In this document: positions 1-6,376 of the stretch, piece after piece
Layout of the letters: the number at the start of each line of letters is the position of its first letter
Numbering within the stretch: position 1 is the first letter of the stretch
NCBI GenBank assembly: GCA_946406585.1
Contig: CAMJLI010000111.1
Location: 1-6,646 of the forward strand
DNA length: 6,646 bases
Source: an uncultured Prevotellaceae bacterium
GTDB taxonomy: Bacteria; Bacteroidota; Bacteroidia; Bacteroidales; Bacteroidaceae
Reading direction: 5' to 3'
The notes under the pieces: model-generated
Seen by the model: the letters and a program-made list of their open reading frames with translations, nothing else
Databases searched by the model: none
What the model was told of the DNA's origin: nothing
Made by a program: the position numbers and the translations under genes

Positions 1-1349
1 AAATTCTTCAAGAAGAACTTGACAAAATGTCTGCGCATGGAAAAATGTGGAAGATATTTTTGGGCGAGATAGCAATACAACATGAATGCCATGAAAATAG
101 TGACCGTGTTATAGAAATAGCCAAACCACACTAAATGAAAATAACGGAACACCATATAGCACACAGGAAATGCCATGAGGTATAACGTGCCGTTAATCAT
201 ACAAGGATATTTGTTCTTTTCAGCTGCATCAGTAATGGTGAGAAGAGGATAGCACAATGCTACCCATAAGGTGTTAAACAAGGAAAAACGGCAGAAAACG
301 GTAGTCCATTCAGGCACTATGCCCAACCAAAGCCATAGCACATAGTAAGTCTCAGTGATAAGAGGTAACATCAGTAATGCCATCAGGTAGAGAATGACAA
401 CCGAAGCATAGTGTATCAAATCGTTAGTGCGTTCGTATTCGCCTTTGGCAAAGGATTTCGTGATTTGTGGGCGGACAGCAGAAAGAATGTTGTTGGTGAA
501 TCCTCTTACATTATTAATAACTTGCCCTGAAATGCTGCTCGCTGCATTGACCGCAACCCCGAAAAACATGTTGACAAGCATGGAGACACCTTGTCCTCTT
601 ACAGCCAAGGCACCATTATAATATACGTTCCAGCCAGAAAATACCATCATCCGCTTGAAAATGCCTTTGTCGAACCGCATGGACAGATGGCATTCCTCGA
701 AATGTCGTATGCAGAAAAATCGGTAAAACATGGCAATGCCCACACTGATGCAGGTGGTGAGGAAACTGTAGAGCACCAACTTGTCGAAATTGCCGATGAC
801 CAATAGATAGACAGCACCCAAACGGAGGAATATATTCGCCGTTTCCACATAGGCATAAATGTCGAAACGCTCATGTGAAATGATGCTGGCATTGTAGGGT
901 ATTTGGGTGAAACCCACAAACATGCTAAAAATAGAGAGATGGAATACCCAGCGGGCTGCCCATAGTCTTCCCTCGGGGATGACAAGCTTGTTTTCCAAGA
1001 ACCATACGCCCATTGTTTCCAAAACAAGGACAACGACAACAGCCAATATCAGGTGAACGGTAAAAGCTGTGTTAAAAGTGACATTGAGGATGTCCTTGTC
1101 GGTACCTTTCTCTTTTCGACCCAGTTCAAAGGTGATGAAACGGGACGTGGAGGCTGCCAAAGAACCATTAAGGAACCCAATGATGCCAACGACACTGCCT
1201 ACAACACCACGAATGCCGTAGTCTTCCACACCAATGGTCTGGAGGACCACTCGAGAAGTATAGAGAGCTACTGCCATGGCGAGGAACATACGGCCATAGA
1301 GCAGTAGGGTGTTTTTGATAATCAGTTTGTTGCTGTCTGCGTAACTCAT
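1..1349 (-). CDS. Wzx-type oligosaccharide flippase, 3' end cut by window edge
   Basis: This reading frame opens at ATG 1347-1349 and stays open to the window edge, giving 449 residues with no stop. Full-length relatives are usually somewhat longer, so a short C-terminal part is missing. The product is a multi-pass inner-membrane protein of the polysaccharide (PST/MOP) flippase family. It would move undecaprenyl-linked repeat units to the periplasmic face. The N-terminus begins MSYADSNKLIIKNTLLLYGR and continues with YTSRVVLQTIGVEDYG (about residues 30-45), a hallmark of Bacteroidales flippases. Further family-like stretches are the hydrophobic segment leading into ETMGVWFLENKLVIPE (about 111-126), IPYNASIISHERFD (about 150-163), RGQGVSMLVNMFFGVAVNA (about 251-269) and VRPQITKSFAKGEYER (about 292-307). 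Hydrophobic helices alternate with short charged loops throughout. The start directly abuts the TAA of the upstream glycosyltransferase, which suggests translational coupling. The family assignment is strong; the transported substrate cannot be read from sequence. Confidence 0.9.
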   Translation of the reverse strand, partial: MSYADSNKLIIKNTLLLYGRMFLAMAVALYTSRVVLQTIGVEDYGIRGVVGSVVGIIGFLNGSLAASTSRFITFELGRKEKGTDKDILNVTFNTAFTVHLILAVVVVLVLETMGVWFLENKLVIPEGRLWAARWVFHLSIFSMFVGFTQIPYNASIISHERFDIYAYVETANIFLRLGAVYLLVIGNFDKLVLYSFLTTCISVGIAMFYRFFCIRHFEECHLSMRFDKGIFKRMMVFSGWNVYYNGALAVRGQGVSMLVNMFFGVAVNAASSISGQVINNVRGFTNNILSAVRPQITKSFAKGEYERTNDLIHYASVVILYLMALLMLPLITETYYVLWLWLGIVPEWTTVFCRFSLFNTLWVALCYPLLTITDAAEKNKYPCMINGTLYLMAFPVCYMVFRYFHLVWFGYFYNTVTIFMAFMLYCYLAQKYLPHFSMRRHFVKFFLKN

Positions 1350-2408
1350 TTATTTCAAAAAGTTTTTCATCTTCCTCAACATCGCAAAGACATTGCGGAG
1401 CAAGCAGATGCCTGTATAAGACTTATGTTGGAAGGCCTTCAGATAGAGTTTTCGCTCAATACCCCCTGGTCGATATTGAGCCATGTATTCGATACAGGCC
1501 TTGGCAGATGGGTCTTCAAGTATCCGTATTATCTCTTTTTTCTTCTGGTCTTTGTTGAGTGGAGACTTGGGATGGAATGTGTTGAAAATGATGGACTGAG
1601 ACAATCCGTCGAACAACCGTCGGCAAGCATGATCTTTCAGGCGGGTGTCGTGAAGGTCCCATTTCTCTGAGAAATGGTTGATTCCCTTGAATATCGACAG
1701 ATAAATGTCATATCTATGGGGGATATATCGTGAACGGGCATTGCCTTGTTCATAGATATAATAGTGATAAAGGGGTTCCGAAGATATGTAAACCCTTTGT
1801 AATGATGGGTATAGCTGCAAATTGAACAGTTCGTCTTGTTGGATACGCTGGTTGCCAAAACGAAAACCATGCTTCTCGATGAAACGGCGGTTGTAGAACT
1901 TGTTCCATGCAAAACCATTGCCATAGCGCACGAAAAACAGCTTGTCTAAAAAGATGTCGTGCAAATCGTCATTGTTTTCCACCAATCGTTCTTCGAAGAG
2001 GACATCTTCGGTGAGATGTTGGGAGGGGGTCGTTGCTCTGAAACTGAAGATGTTCAATTCTGTTTGGTAGGTAGTCATCCACTCCACATTCTTTTCTACA
2101 AGATGGGTGTCTGCATCATCATCGACATCGTAGAACCAAATGTATTCGCCATTGGCGGCATCCAGACCGGCATTCCTTGCACTTCCCAGACCGCCATTCT
2201 CCTTTGTGATGATGCGAATGCGTGGCTCGTTCGCTGACATGGCTTGTAGCAATTGGGGCGTATCGTCAGTGGACCCATCGTCGACAAGGATGATTTCTGT
2301 CTGCTTGTAGGTCTGTCCGAGAATATTCGTGAGTTTCTTCTCACGAAGCCATGAGGCGATGTTGTAGCAACCTACAATGATGGATGTGAGACCAGGTGTG
2401 AATGTCAT
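1350..2408 (-). CDS. Family 2 glycosyltransferase with altered acidic motif
   Basis: A 352-residue GT-A fold glycosyltransferase (GT2), predicted to transfer a sugar from a nucleotide donor to the growing lipid-linked repeat unit at the cytoplasmic membrane face. The N-terminal domain shows LTSIIVGCYN (7-16), the nucleotide-binding VDDGSTDDT (42-50), NGGLGSARNAGLD (71-83) and the metal-binding region YDVDDDAD (93-100). The last replaces the commoner DSDDY/W seen in the two classical GT2 genes upstream. The acceptor side has WNKFY (168-172) and QQDELFNL (190-197). There Q191-D192 occupies the place of the usual E-D pair, keeping the likely catalytic-base aspartate. The C-terminal tail is basic (ending LRKMKNFLK), compatible with peripheral membrane attachment. 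The start overlaps the stop of the pyruvyl transferase gene by four bases (ATGA), and the stop abuts the flippase start. Fold and family are secure; donor and linkage are unknown. Confidence 0.93.
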   Translation of the reverse strand: MTFTPGLTSIIVGCYNIASWLREKKLTNILGQTYKQTEIILVDDGSTDDTPQLLQAMSANEPRIRIITKENGGLGSARNAGLDAANGEYIWFYDVDDDADTHLVEKNVEWMTTYQTELNIFSFRATTPSQHLTEDVLFEERLVENNDDLHDIFLDKLFFVRYGNGFAWNKFYNRRFIEKHGFRFGNQRIQQDELFNLQLYPSLQRVYISSEPLYHYYIYEQGNARSRYIPHRYDIYLSIFKGINHFSEKWDLHDTRLKDHACRRLFDGLSQSIIFNTFHPKSPLNKDQKKKEIIRILEDPSAKACIEYMAQYRPGGIERKLYLKAFQHKSYTGICLLRNVFAMLRKMKNFLK

Positions 2409-3577
2409 GAATGCGACTTGAGTCCTTGCAGGATGTCTCGGATGGTGTTCAATGGGGCTGTGTAATCGCTCAGCATTGTTTGGTATCTTTGCCTTATCTC
2501 TGCTTCATGGACTGTAATCCATTGGAAGGCTTGTGTAAGTTGTCGTGGCTCTTGCAGCGAAGAGATGGGAACAACATAATGGGTGTCGTCGCCAAACAAG
2601 TCGCAGGCAATGCCCTTGGCTTTCACAGAATATCCTACAACCAAGGTAGGAACCCCCGTGGAATAGCCGGCAATGGAGGCATGGGTGCGTGCGGCAACCA
2701 GAAAACGACAACGGCTTATGTGGCCTTTCAGCGTCTCTGCATCGCAGTCATCAAGCATCGACACCCTGTTGGTGGCACTGAACTCTTCCAGAAGACGGCG
2801 GAGTGGACTGCGGTCGTCGTTGCCCTTCCATACCACATGAGGGATTAGCAGGATGGAATAGGGGGTGTCGGAAATGATATGATTGAGGAGCTTGCGATAG
2901 TTGTCGAGCGCGATGCCACGCTTGGGCTCCTGTCTCATGATCAGTGGACTGATGTTGATGCCTACCATATCTGTTCCGTCTGTGCTCGTTGGTAGAGGAA
3001 GGACTTGTCTGCCGAGACAGAATGCGGTGTCGGGAATGAAGCGTACTTGTTGCAATCCATGGCTTCGTAGTGCTTCCAATGTGATATGCTCGCGGGCGGT
3101 GATGAGACGGTATTTGCGTAGGTCGCTGAGCATCGTGGCGTTGATGCGCTCCGGGTCGATGGAACATCCCCATAGCACGGTAGGGATGCCTCTACGGGAC
3201 AGCATGTCGTTGAGTATTCCAAACCGTTCGGTAAATCCACTATAGCAGTAGTTGTCACCTCCGATGGCGAGGGCGATGTCGCAATCGCCAATGCGCTCGG
3301 GGAAGGAACGGTAGACGGTCTTGTAATAGAGACGGTCGTCGTGGGTCAACTTCATACGAAGGTTGTAGACGAGCCTTTTTATTCCCGAGGGCAGGGGCTC
3401 GGTGGTAGGCTTGATGGTGGCAAGGTCGTCGAGATGGTATTTCCTGTCATCGGCTGGGCGCTCGGAGAACACCGTAAAATGATGGTCTTTTGTGCCTATC
3501 GCCTTGATGGTGGAACGAACCAAGGCCTCACAGCCATGATTGCCACTCCCGCCGTGTGCATATAAAGCAATGTTCAT
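2405..3577 (-). CDS. Polysaccharide pyruvyl transferase family protein
   Basis: A 390-residue cytoplasmic protein of the polysaccharide pyruvyl transferase family (PF04230, CsaB-like). Characterised members transfer a pyruvate ketal from phosphoenolpyruvate onto a sugar of an exopolysaccharide or cell-wall polymer. The N-terminus has the typical glycine-rich NIALYAHGGSGNHGCEALV (2-20), then AIGGDNY (104-110), IPDTAF (181-186) and LLIPHV (243-248). The C-terminal signature is ARTHASIAGYSTGVPTLVVG (296-315), followed by YSVKAKGI (316-323). R297 and H299 are the conserved residues expected of the family. Length fits a complete single-domain member. The gene overlaps both neighbours by four bases (ATGA at each end), so it is locked into the glycosyltransferase series. 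GC content is the highest of the window (about 55% over 3001-3300 by hand count). Many PF04230 proteins have no tested activity, so pyruvylation of the product is a reasonable inference, not a demonstrated role. Confidence 0.92.
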   Translation of the reverse strand: MNIALYAHGGSGNHGCEALVRSTIKAIGTKDHHFTVFSERPADDRKYHLDDLATIKPTTEPLPSGIKRLVYNLRMKLTHDDRLYYKTVYRSFPERIGDCDIALAIGGDNYCYSGFTERFGILNDMLSRRGIPTVLWGCSIDPERINATMLSDLRKYRLITAREHITLEALRSHGLQQVRFIPDTAFCLGRQVLPLPTSTDGTDMVGINISPLIMRQEPKRGIALDNYRKLLNHIISDTPYSILLIPHVVWKGNDDRSPLRRLLEEFSATNRVSMLDDCDAETLKGHISRCRFLVAARTHASIAGYSTGVPTLVVGYSVKAKGIACDLFGDDTHYVVPISSLQEPRQLTQAFQWITVHEAEIRQRYQTMLSDYTAPLNTIRDILQGLKSHS

Positions 3578-4590
3578 TGTCTTGTGCCTTTTTGCCTTGT
3601 CCTAAGATAAAGTTGCCTGCATTTCAAATATGCATACACCCCGACTCTATTTCCCTTGAGCAATAGCCAATGAAGTTTGCGTTGCGTGGGACGTATGATC
3701 AACAAGCCGCTCCTGCAGTATGGCCGCTGGTGTATGTCTGCCAACTTCTTGCCTACTTGATGGAGCGTTATTGGCCTCAACTCCAAAAACATGGCCAAGG
3801 TGAGCTTGCCGATAGCCTTGAGCACCAAACGATAGTCGTGGTTGGAGTCGGAGCTCTTGGGGGTAAGCAACATGCAGCATCGATGGGTGTCGATAAGGGA
3901 GGGGTAGTCGACTTCTCCTGACACTGCCGGGTGCTCAATATAGTGATAACCACTCTCATCAAAGAAATAAGCGCTTTGCACATGGGCGTAATAGGAGAGG
4001 AAAAAGTCGTAGTCTTCCAGCAATCTCTTATGGGTGTCGAATTTGAGATCATACTTCATCACCATATCGCGCTTGATGAGTTTGTTGGGAATATAGCCCA
4101 TGATGCCCACATGCCGGTGATACTGCTCCTCCACCATCTCGTGAATGAATTCTCCTGCCTGCAGCAGTCCTTGCTTCTTGGGCACCTTGATAACTTGGCG
4201 TCCATTGGCATAGTCCTTGGTGATGCCCCACACATAAAGGTCGGCATCGAATGACGAGGATTTCTGCATGATATTACTCAAGTAATGTGGAGATATGTAA
4301 TCGTCGGAATCCACAAAAAGCAAGTACTTCCCCTTGGCCTCAGCCATGCCACGATTGCGAGCAGCGGAAACACCTTTGTTGACTGTGGGGATGAAGATGA
4401 TGCGTGTGTCGTTGAATTGCTTGATGATATTGGCAGACTCGTCGGTGGAACCATCGTCGATGATGATGAGCTCATAGTCGGTGTAGTCTTGCTCGAGAAT
4501 GGAATGGAGACAACGGCCCACATACTCGGCTTTGTTGTATACGGGTATGATGATGGACAGGGGTGTGGTGTCAGTGGCCGTTGGTTGCAT
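3574..4590 (-). CDS. Family 2 glycosyltransferase
   Basis: A complete 338-residue GT2 enzyme with all classical motifs: LSIIIPVYNK (11-20), the nucleotide-binding IDDGSTDES (44-52), NKGVSAARNRGM (71-82), the metal-binding DSDDYISP (94-101), IPNKLIKRDM (167-176), LLEDYDFFL (190-198) with the E192-D193 catalytic-base pair, and YHYIEHPAVSG (215-225). It should extend the lipid-linked repeat unit from a nucleotide-sugar donor in the cytoplasm. The last 25 or so residues are rich in Arg, Lys and Tyr (ending LRTRQKGTRQ), suggesting contact with the membrane surface. The start lies five bases after the stop of the preceding glycosyltransferase, and the stop overlaps the pyruvyl transferase start by four bases. 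The chosen ATG is the first in frame and leaves a normal ten-residue lead before the first beta strand. The sugar transferred cannot be predicted from the motifs. Confidence 0.95.
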   Translation of the reverse strand: MQPTATDTTPLSIIIPVYNKAEYVGRCLHSILEQDYTDYELIIIDDGSTDESANIIKQFNDTRIIFIPTVNKGVSAARNRGMAEAKGKYLLFVDSDDYISPHYLSNIMQKSSSFDADLYVWGITKDYANGRQVIKVPKKQGLLQAGEFIHEMVEEQYHRHVGIMGYIPNKLIKRDMVMKYDLKFDTHKRLLEDYDFFLSYYAHVQSAYFFDESGYHYIEHPAVSGEVDYPSLIDTHRCCMLLTPKSSDSNHDYRLVLKAIGKLTLAMFLELRPITLHQVGKKLADIHQRPYCRSGLLIIRPTQRKLHWLLLKGNRVGVYAYLKCRQLYLRTRQKGTRQ

Positions 4591-4595
4591 GCGTT

Positions 4596-5570
4596 TTACT
4601 TCAATTTTTTCTTCAAGTCAAAACAGCAATAGAGGGCGCGGGGATGGAGACGGGCTGCTGTAAGCAATGTCCGTTGCCATGCATTGAGATTATGGTTGGT
4701 GAGCAATGATGGCCATTGGTGCTTGATGGATTTTATGACCTTCTGCCGCTCCGATGCCAAGTCGTCGCCTTTATAGTTGCGCAATTTCAAAAGCAGTCCC
4801 AGAGCATTGGAGAGTAGGATGCCTTGGGCTGCAGGAACCAATTCGGGATGAGTCTCTTGCAGATAGGCTACCACGTCCGACGCATTGTCGATAATGTCAA
4901 ATTTTCGGGGATTGAGTCGGGATGTGGTGATGCTGTTCTTACGGATGTAATAAAAGTAGAGCTTGTTGTAGTTAATGGCAATATTGTCGCATCTGTCGAA
5001 AATGCGTATGGACACTGGCAGGTCTTCATTCGTCTTGCCTTCAGGGAAACGGATGTCGCGGAAAAGACTCTTGTGATAGAGTTTGGTGCATGCTGACCAC
5101 CAGATCGATTCTTCAAGCGCACGGCGCATGACATATTCTTTTGGGTGTGATTTGCTGCCTTCGCCATAGAACTTGTGGTCGCTTCGGCCTCCACGGAGCA
5201 CATCGGTATGGCAGAAGGCAAGTGGCGTATTGAAACGTACGATGTCGTGATATAGTTGGTCGTACATTTCTGGGGCGATATAATCATCGCTGTCTACAAA
5301 ACCGACATAGTCGCCGTGACAAGCGTCAAGGCCGCTGTTGCGTGCTGCGGAAAGACCGCCGTTCTGACGGTGGACAACTATCACCCTGCTGTCTTTTTGG
5401 GCATACTCTTCGCAAATCTCGCCACATCGGTCGGGCGAACCATCGTCTACCAGCACCACTTCGATGTTGGGATAGGTCTGAGCAAGTATGCTGTCGACAC
5501 AACGGTGAAGATATTGCTCCACGTTGTAGACTGGCACGATGACGGATATCAGTGGATTGGTCGTTTCCAT
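4596..5570 (-). CDS. Family 2 glycosyltransferase (start set at 5570)
   Basis: A 324-residue GT2 enzyme from the ATG at 5568-5570. An in-frame ATG further upstream (5636) would add 22 residues with no family similarity and lengthen the overlap with the preceding gene to 88 bases. The chosen start gives METTNPLISVIVPVYN, the normal GT2 beginning, and is preceded by a purine-rich stretch (AGAGAAAAAGAGACAA). Motifs in order: VLVDDGSPDR (39-48), NGGLSAARNSGLD (70-82), metal-binding DSDDYIAP (93-100), TKLYHKSLF (162-170), KTNEDLPV (179-186) with the E182-D183 pair, and YYIRKNSIT (207-215). It should add one sugar to the lipid-linked repeat unit on the cytoplasmic side. The C-terminus ends in a lysine-rich tail (FDLKKKLK). 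It overlaps the upstream glycosyltransferase by 22 bases and is followed by another five bases downstream. The acceptor and donor are unknown. Confidence 0.94.
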   Translation of the reverse strand: METTNPLISVIVPVYNVEQYLHRCVDSILAQTYPNIEVVLVDDGSPDRCGEICEEYAQKDSRVIVVHRQNGGLSAARNSGLDACHGDYVGFVDSDDYIAPEMYDQLYHDIVRFNTPLAFCHTDVLRGGRSDHKFYGEGSKSHPKEYVMRRALEESIWWSACTKLYHKSLFRDIRFPEGKTNEDLPVSIRIFDRCDNIAINYNKLYFYYIRKNSITTSRLNPRKFDIIDNASDVVAYLQETHPELVPAAQGILLSNALGLLLKLRNYKGDDLASERQKVIKSIKHQWPSLLTNHNLNAWQRTLLTAARLHPRALYCCFDLKKKLK

Positions 5571-6355
5571 TTGTCTCTTTTTCTCTGTATGGTTCTGGAC
5601 AGCCGATATATCCATCGTAAAGGGGCAACACGGCATACGAACTTATAGTTGTCGGCTTCTTTCATCAAATGCTCGATGTCGTTGATGACTTGCTCGGAAA
5701 AGAACTCGCGCTTGATGGCATGGAACTGCCGGCGTCGCTCCGCCAAGGTCTTGGCATTGGAACCGATACCTTCGGTGTCGAAATATGCAATGGGTTGCTG
5801 GATGTGTTTGAACTTGTATCCGTAGACATAAAGTTCGAGAAAGAAAGCACGGTCGGCAGAGATGGTGTATTTTTCCTTGTAGGGATGCTCCTTGATGGCT
5901 GAAGTACGGAAGAAAGAAGCTTGATGTCCCAATGGGGCTTTCAACAAATAAGAAAGCCCCATCTTGTCGGGATATATGCGTTTCTCCACCACTTTGCCTT
6001 CTTTGATACACCATTGGTCTCCATAATTCACATCGGCAAGGTCTTTGTTGCTGAACACCTTCTTCAAGGTGTCGGCACTTATATAATAGTCGCCGGAATT
6101 GAGGAATTGGCAAAACTCCCCCTTGGCTTGTGCGATGCCCTTGTTCATGGCATGGTAAATGCCGTTGTCGGGCTCGCTCACCCAATAGGTGATGTCGGCA
6201 CTGTTGGCCTCTATGAGTTCGCGGCTGCCATCGTTGGAACCTCCATCGATTACAATCCACTCATAATCGCGGAAGCTCTGTGCACAGACACTCTCAAGGG
6301 TCTTTCTCAAGCCCTCAAGATTATTGTAATTGATGGTGATTATGGATAACTTCAT
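5549..6355 (-). CDS. Short WfgS-like family 2 glycosyltransferase
   Basis: A 268-residue GT2 enzyme of the shorter type resembling the WfgS/WcaA-like subfamily rather than the longer DSDD type of its three neighbours. It begins MKLSIITINYNNLEGL and carries the nucleotide-binding VIDGGSNDGS (35-44) and EPDNGIYHAMNKGIAQAKGE (61-80). At the metal-binding position it has FLNSGDYY (84-91), so N86-S-G-D89 stands in for DSDD; this variant is typical of the subfamily. Also present are GHQASFFR (143-150) and SADRAFFLEL (166-175) with D168 as likely catalytic base. The last 22 residues carry nine Arg or Lys, suggesting membrane-surface binding. It follows the SGNH gene after a 21-base AT-rich gap, the largest in the window, and its end overlaps the next glycosyltransferase by 22 bases. 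Family call is strong; the donor sugar is unknown. Confidence 0.94.
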   Translation of the reverse strand: MKLSIITINYNNLEGLRKTLESVCAQSFRDYEWIVIDGGSNDGSRELIEANSADITYWVSEPDNGIYHAMNKGIAQAKGEFCQFLNSGDYYISADTLKKVFSNKDLADVNYGDQWCIKEGKVVEKRIYPDKMGLSYLLKAPLGHQASFFRTSAIKEHPYKEKYTISADRAFFLELYVYGYKFKHIQQPIAYFDTEGIGSNAKTLAERRRQFHAIKREFFSEQVINDIEHLMKEADNYKFVCRVAPLRWIYRLSRTIQRKRDKWKRPIH

Positions 6356-6376
6356 GAAATTTTTTCTTATAAAGTA

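Noticed and set aside
647..1039. Minus-strand 130-residue frame within the flippase region.
   Set aside because: It is out of frame with the 449-residue open frame from 1349, which carries clear flippase motifs and membrane helices.
2411..2848. Plus-strand open frame of 145 residues antisense to the pyruvyl transferase gene, with similar ones at 5921-6349, 5256-5648 and 4285-4632.
   Set aside because: They lie entirely or almost entirely opposite well-supported minus-strand enzymes, show no recognisable domain, and are explained by the codon bias of the real genes.
4605..4610. Six-base T run at the end of a glycosyltransferase gene, considered as a slippage site for phase variation; a similar run lies at 6360-6365.
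   Set aside because: Six bases is short for slippage, the first encodes part of a plausible lysine-rich tail, and all reading frames are intact.
2263..5456. Recurring plus-strand words such as CCATCGTCGA near 2277, 4451 and 5441, suggesting dispersed repeats.
   Set aside because: They encode the conserved DDGS nucleotide-binding motif in three homologous glycosyltransferases; flanking DNA is not repeated.
5643..6260. Minus-strand 205-residue frame overlapping the short glycosyltransferase, and a similar 140-residue frame at 2751-3173.
   Set aside because: Out-of-frame shadows of conserved genes; the translations are low-complexity in Arg, His, Gln and Pro with no domain.
6356..6376. Possible Bacteroidales promoter in the 21-base AT-rich gap (TACTTTAT resembles a TAnnTTTG -7 box).
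   Set aside because: No TTTG-type -33 element is seen at the right spacing upstream, and the gap is too short and AT-rich for the match to mean much.
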